Below are positions 61,210-64,000 of a stretch of DNA of 64,000 nt, in pieces. Position numbers and translations under genes: made by a program. The DNA is taken from NCBI GenBank assembly GCA_024036415.1, contig JAMWET010000683.1, positions 1 to 64,000 of the forward strand. The letters run 5' to 3'. Under the pieces are notes generated by a model that was given only the letters and a program-made list of their open reading frames with translations, was not told the origin of the DNA and ran no database searches. Source of the DNA: Prochilodus magdalenae. Taxonomy: Eukaryota > Chordata > Actinopteri > Characiformes > Prochilodontidae. Every line of letters begins with the position of its first letter. Position 1 is the stretch's first letter.

Positions 61210-64000
61210 ATTCTGAAGTTGACATTGTTTAGATCTACTACTGCAACATAATTTCAGAATGACTGATTGTTGTCTTCATACAATAATAAGTGATCTGCAC
61301 TCACTCATTACTTTATATAACATGATATAAAGGATTAATGTTTAATGTTTAAGACAAATGATCTACGATGCAAGATCAGCTTCACCTAAGAATCAGAATT
61401 CACAAAGCCAAGTGTTAATCACATTCCCCAAGCCAGTATGCTTTGGAGAAGCAAGGATCAGAAAAAAATTACCCAAACTGATCTATAACCCACAACCTAA
61501 CCCAGCTGTTTCTTTGATGAGTCAACAGCCACATCATCCTTTCCCCTAGACACAAAAGCCTTGGTGTAATCACAGTGCGTTATAGTTCTGTGGTTTGCTC
61601 ACCAGTGAGCAAATCACTTACACAATCTTGTTCTTTCAAATCACAACTTCTGCAAGTAACCTTAAAAGTTATAAGATCAGAAGCCTGTAAAACCAGCCCT
61701 CAATTTCCACAAGACCTTCCCAATAAAAGAACTAGTGTTGCGAGGCAGCTGTGAAATACTAGACTTTTACAGTCATCTGTCTCTCTAAGGATCCAGCCTA
61801 TTTCTGGAAAAGGTGAAAAACGGGATAATGGCACAAAGTGCGTCATCATCGTCTAACTTGATATCATGCAAATAATTCCATGAGCTTCTGTATGACATAT
61901 CTTCACTCATATACCTGTCATATGTCATACATGTGATGCTGACTTTGATTAACATAAGCTTAAATTGTTTGAAATGAAAAAAGCCGAAATTGTTAGGATA
62001 TCACTTTTTCATTGCACAACATTAATTTTATGTTAATAAGCTATAGAAGTTACCCGTTTAACAGAGTTTAATATAAACAATTGCCCGAACGTCTGGGGAA
62101 TGTTATATGCTAATTTGAGACAGATGCATTAAAAATTACATGGGTAAGGTGAAAAAATAATATATATAAATATAAATATATATGAAAAAATCATATACAG
62201 TTTAAAATTATATATGAACACAATATAAGGCAGTAGTGTTGCATTAGCATATATGTATGGGGGAGAAACTGTAATGTATAATTTGGCATGTTAGTGAAAA
62301 CGCTGAAAACTATGGAGGAACAGGAGTAACTATGGTCCAGCAGATGATGTTATTCGTCATACGTGCCTGTCGTAATCTCAGTTCCCCTGGTTTCCCGCCA
62401 CAGTTTTCACAGTACATTACATAGATTTATCAACAGATGCAACAAGACGGGTGGATAACTGAACAAAAATCAGTGTCTGAATTAAAGTCAGTTAAACCAG
62501 TGCCTTGCATGATTTTGAAAATGTGCTAACTTGTTATCCTTGGGAAGCAAAATGAGGATGGGAATGTGAAATTTGCATTTACACAGTGGCAAAGTGGGAG
62601 TAAAAGCTGGAGTCAATAAGAAACTTTATACCATTGCTGGTCATCTGACGTCTATAATTAATAATACAGAAGATACACACCCATTTCTCCGTCTGTATTT
62701 CTGTATTTCTGTTTTTTTTTTTTTTTATTTGTTCTTTGTAAAGTTATTTGTAATATGTAATGCACATATATCCATATATCTTTCTGCTTTATGATATGGC
62801 CACACTAAAGGACCAGAACAACAATAATAATAAACTTTGAAAAAAGTATTAATGATTATAGCAATTGTTAATATATACAAATTATACAGCTAATAATATT
62901 TCATAATATATAATAATGTGTTTAATTATGACATTGAGATGCGTTGGTGATGTAATTTATACGAAAATAGAGAGTCAATTCTAGCAGCTTCATCTACAAA
63001 ATTAACAAACCATTTCAGTTGTCTGTTTGTTTGCACCGCAGAGTAACCTACCACAGTGAGATATGCCGATAACTGGCCAGATTTGCCAGACTGCTAACTG
63101 CTCTGGTACGGGTTTTGACCTTCAAAACTTTCAACCATTTACACAGGATTCATTCACATGTATTCTTCTCCAAGCACATTGAGCTATCAAACGATTTTAC
63201 ATTGCCAGCAGATAGCTGCCTTAACATGTATAGGAGGAAGCACATGCTAAATTTCACTCTCCCAGCTTAGTAGTATTGCATGACAAGAAGAAGAGCTTGC
63301 TAGCTTGTGGAAACTGGCCAATACTTAATGGGGGGATGCACATCAAGGTTAACATGCAAAATGACAATCTGGGCCTGCCTAAAATAGCTAACGCTTTAGT
63401 TTCCAGGCCCCATTTGCTCATTGAAAGCCATGCAATCGACAGCAGGCATGTTTAACAGAGAGAGTGTTTCTTGATCCTGTGAAAAGAGAACCCTATTAAT
63501 CCGTAACAGATATACAGATATGATGAGTGGGGTAGAGGCATATGGAGATGGCAGAAAGTGAATGAGTCTGTGACAGGCAATGTTGAGAGCTGTTGCGTGA
63601 GAGTAGCCTGGGTCGCGTGTGAGGAGAGGGACTGCAGCTGTGCATTGAATGGACACTGTGCTCTCGGTAAGCAGTGTTTGGTTTCATAGATAGCCAGCAG
63701 AGATTGACTGCAGGTGTGTATTTGACCGTCTGGCATCTGTCTGCACCTTATTAGGAGATACCAAATGACGGGGTGACCGTATTTTGGGTTTGATAATGGG
63801 TTATAGCAGCTTTTCACAATTCCAGGGTTACTAGTGCTTAGTTAAATACAGGGGAGGTATAATTCAGTTTTAATTACCTTTTTATTCCTCCATTCTTAGC
63901 TTTAATGAGGTTCCCTGCCTCTTAGCTAAGACCAAAGTGTAGTATCTGTTTCTATTCATTCCTAAGCCAGAATTAAAACACAGTGTTTTAGGGAAGCAAA
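61210..64000. other. Intergenic, no gene recognised
   Basis: AT-rich, short spurious frames only. An octamer-type ATGCAAAT near 61866 is the only motif of note. T-rich run at 62711-62726. Confidence 0.6.

Overview
The window looks like teleost fish chromosomal DNA. The signs are one vertebrate SoxE gene with its usual two introns, AT-rich intergenic sequence, long (CA), (GA), (CT) and (AT) microsatellites, a tRNA-derived SINE head, and many relics of Tc1/mariner transposons of the kinds common in fish genomes. Everything here comes from reading the sequence and from remembered family sequences; no alignment or database search was run.

One host protein-coding gene can be read with confidence: sox8, on the + strand, in three coding exons (30038-30426, 30907-31139, 31408-32144) encoding 452 residues. 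It has the SoxE dimerisation domain, the HMG box, the K2-type transactivation segment and the conserved C-terminus. Both introns have GT-AG ends. A CpG-rich promoter with two CCAAT boxes lies just upstream. A candidate 3' UTR runs to an AATAAA at 33556 and contains an unexpected CpG-dense block at about 32940-33125.

Around sox8 lie about 30 kb of mostly non-coding DNA on each side. The left part (1-10 kb) is relatively CpG-rich, with a promoter-like block near 8.93-9.30 kb and three relics of one Tc1 family (about 5.3, 7.6 and 8.0-8.8 kb). A different Tc1 relic sits at 16.5-17.5 kb. To the right of sox8 are further Tc1-type relics (37.65-38.27 kb and about 60.9-61.2 kb), transposon termini (42.16, 43.92, 46.43 and 56.86 kb), a SINE head (39.36 kb), an orphan CpG and GA-rich block (40.65-41.10 kb), a 61-bp tandem repeat (56.6 kb) and a short TIR element (59.1-59.5 kb).

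The best preserved mobile element is a 1,602-bp Tc1-like transposon at 54090-55691. It has long inverted repeats in an IR/DR arrangement and a TA target duplication, and its transposase is interrupted by two in-frame stops. It lies directly beside a LINE ORF2 fragment.

Several complex, low-repeat blocks in the flanks read like conserved non-coding enhancers. That would fit the regulatory landscape of a developmental transcription factor, but without alignment they remain candidates. I found no clearly new gene system; the most checkable unusual items are listed as findings.
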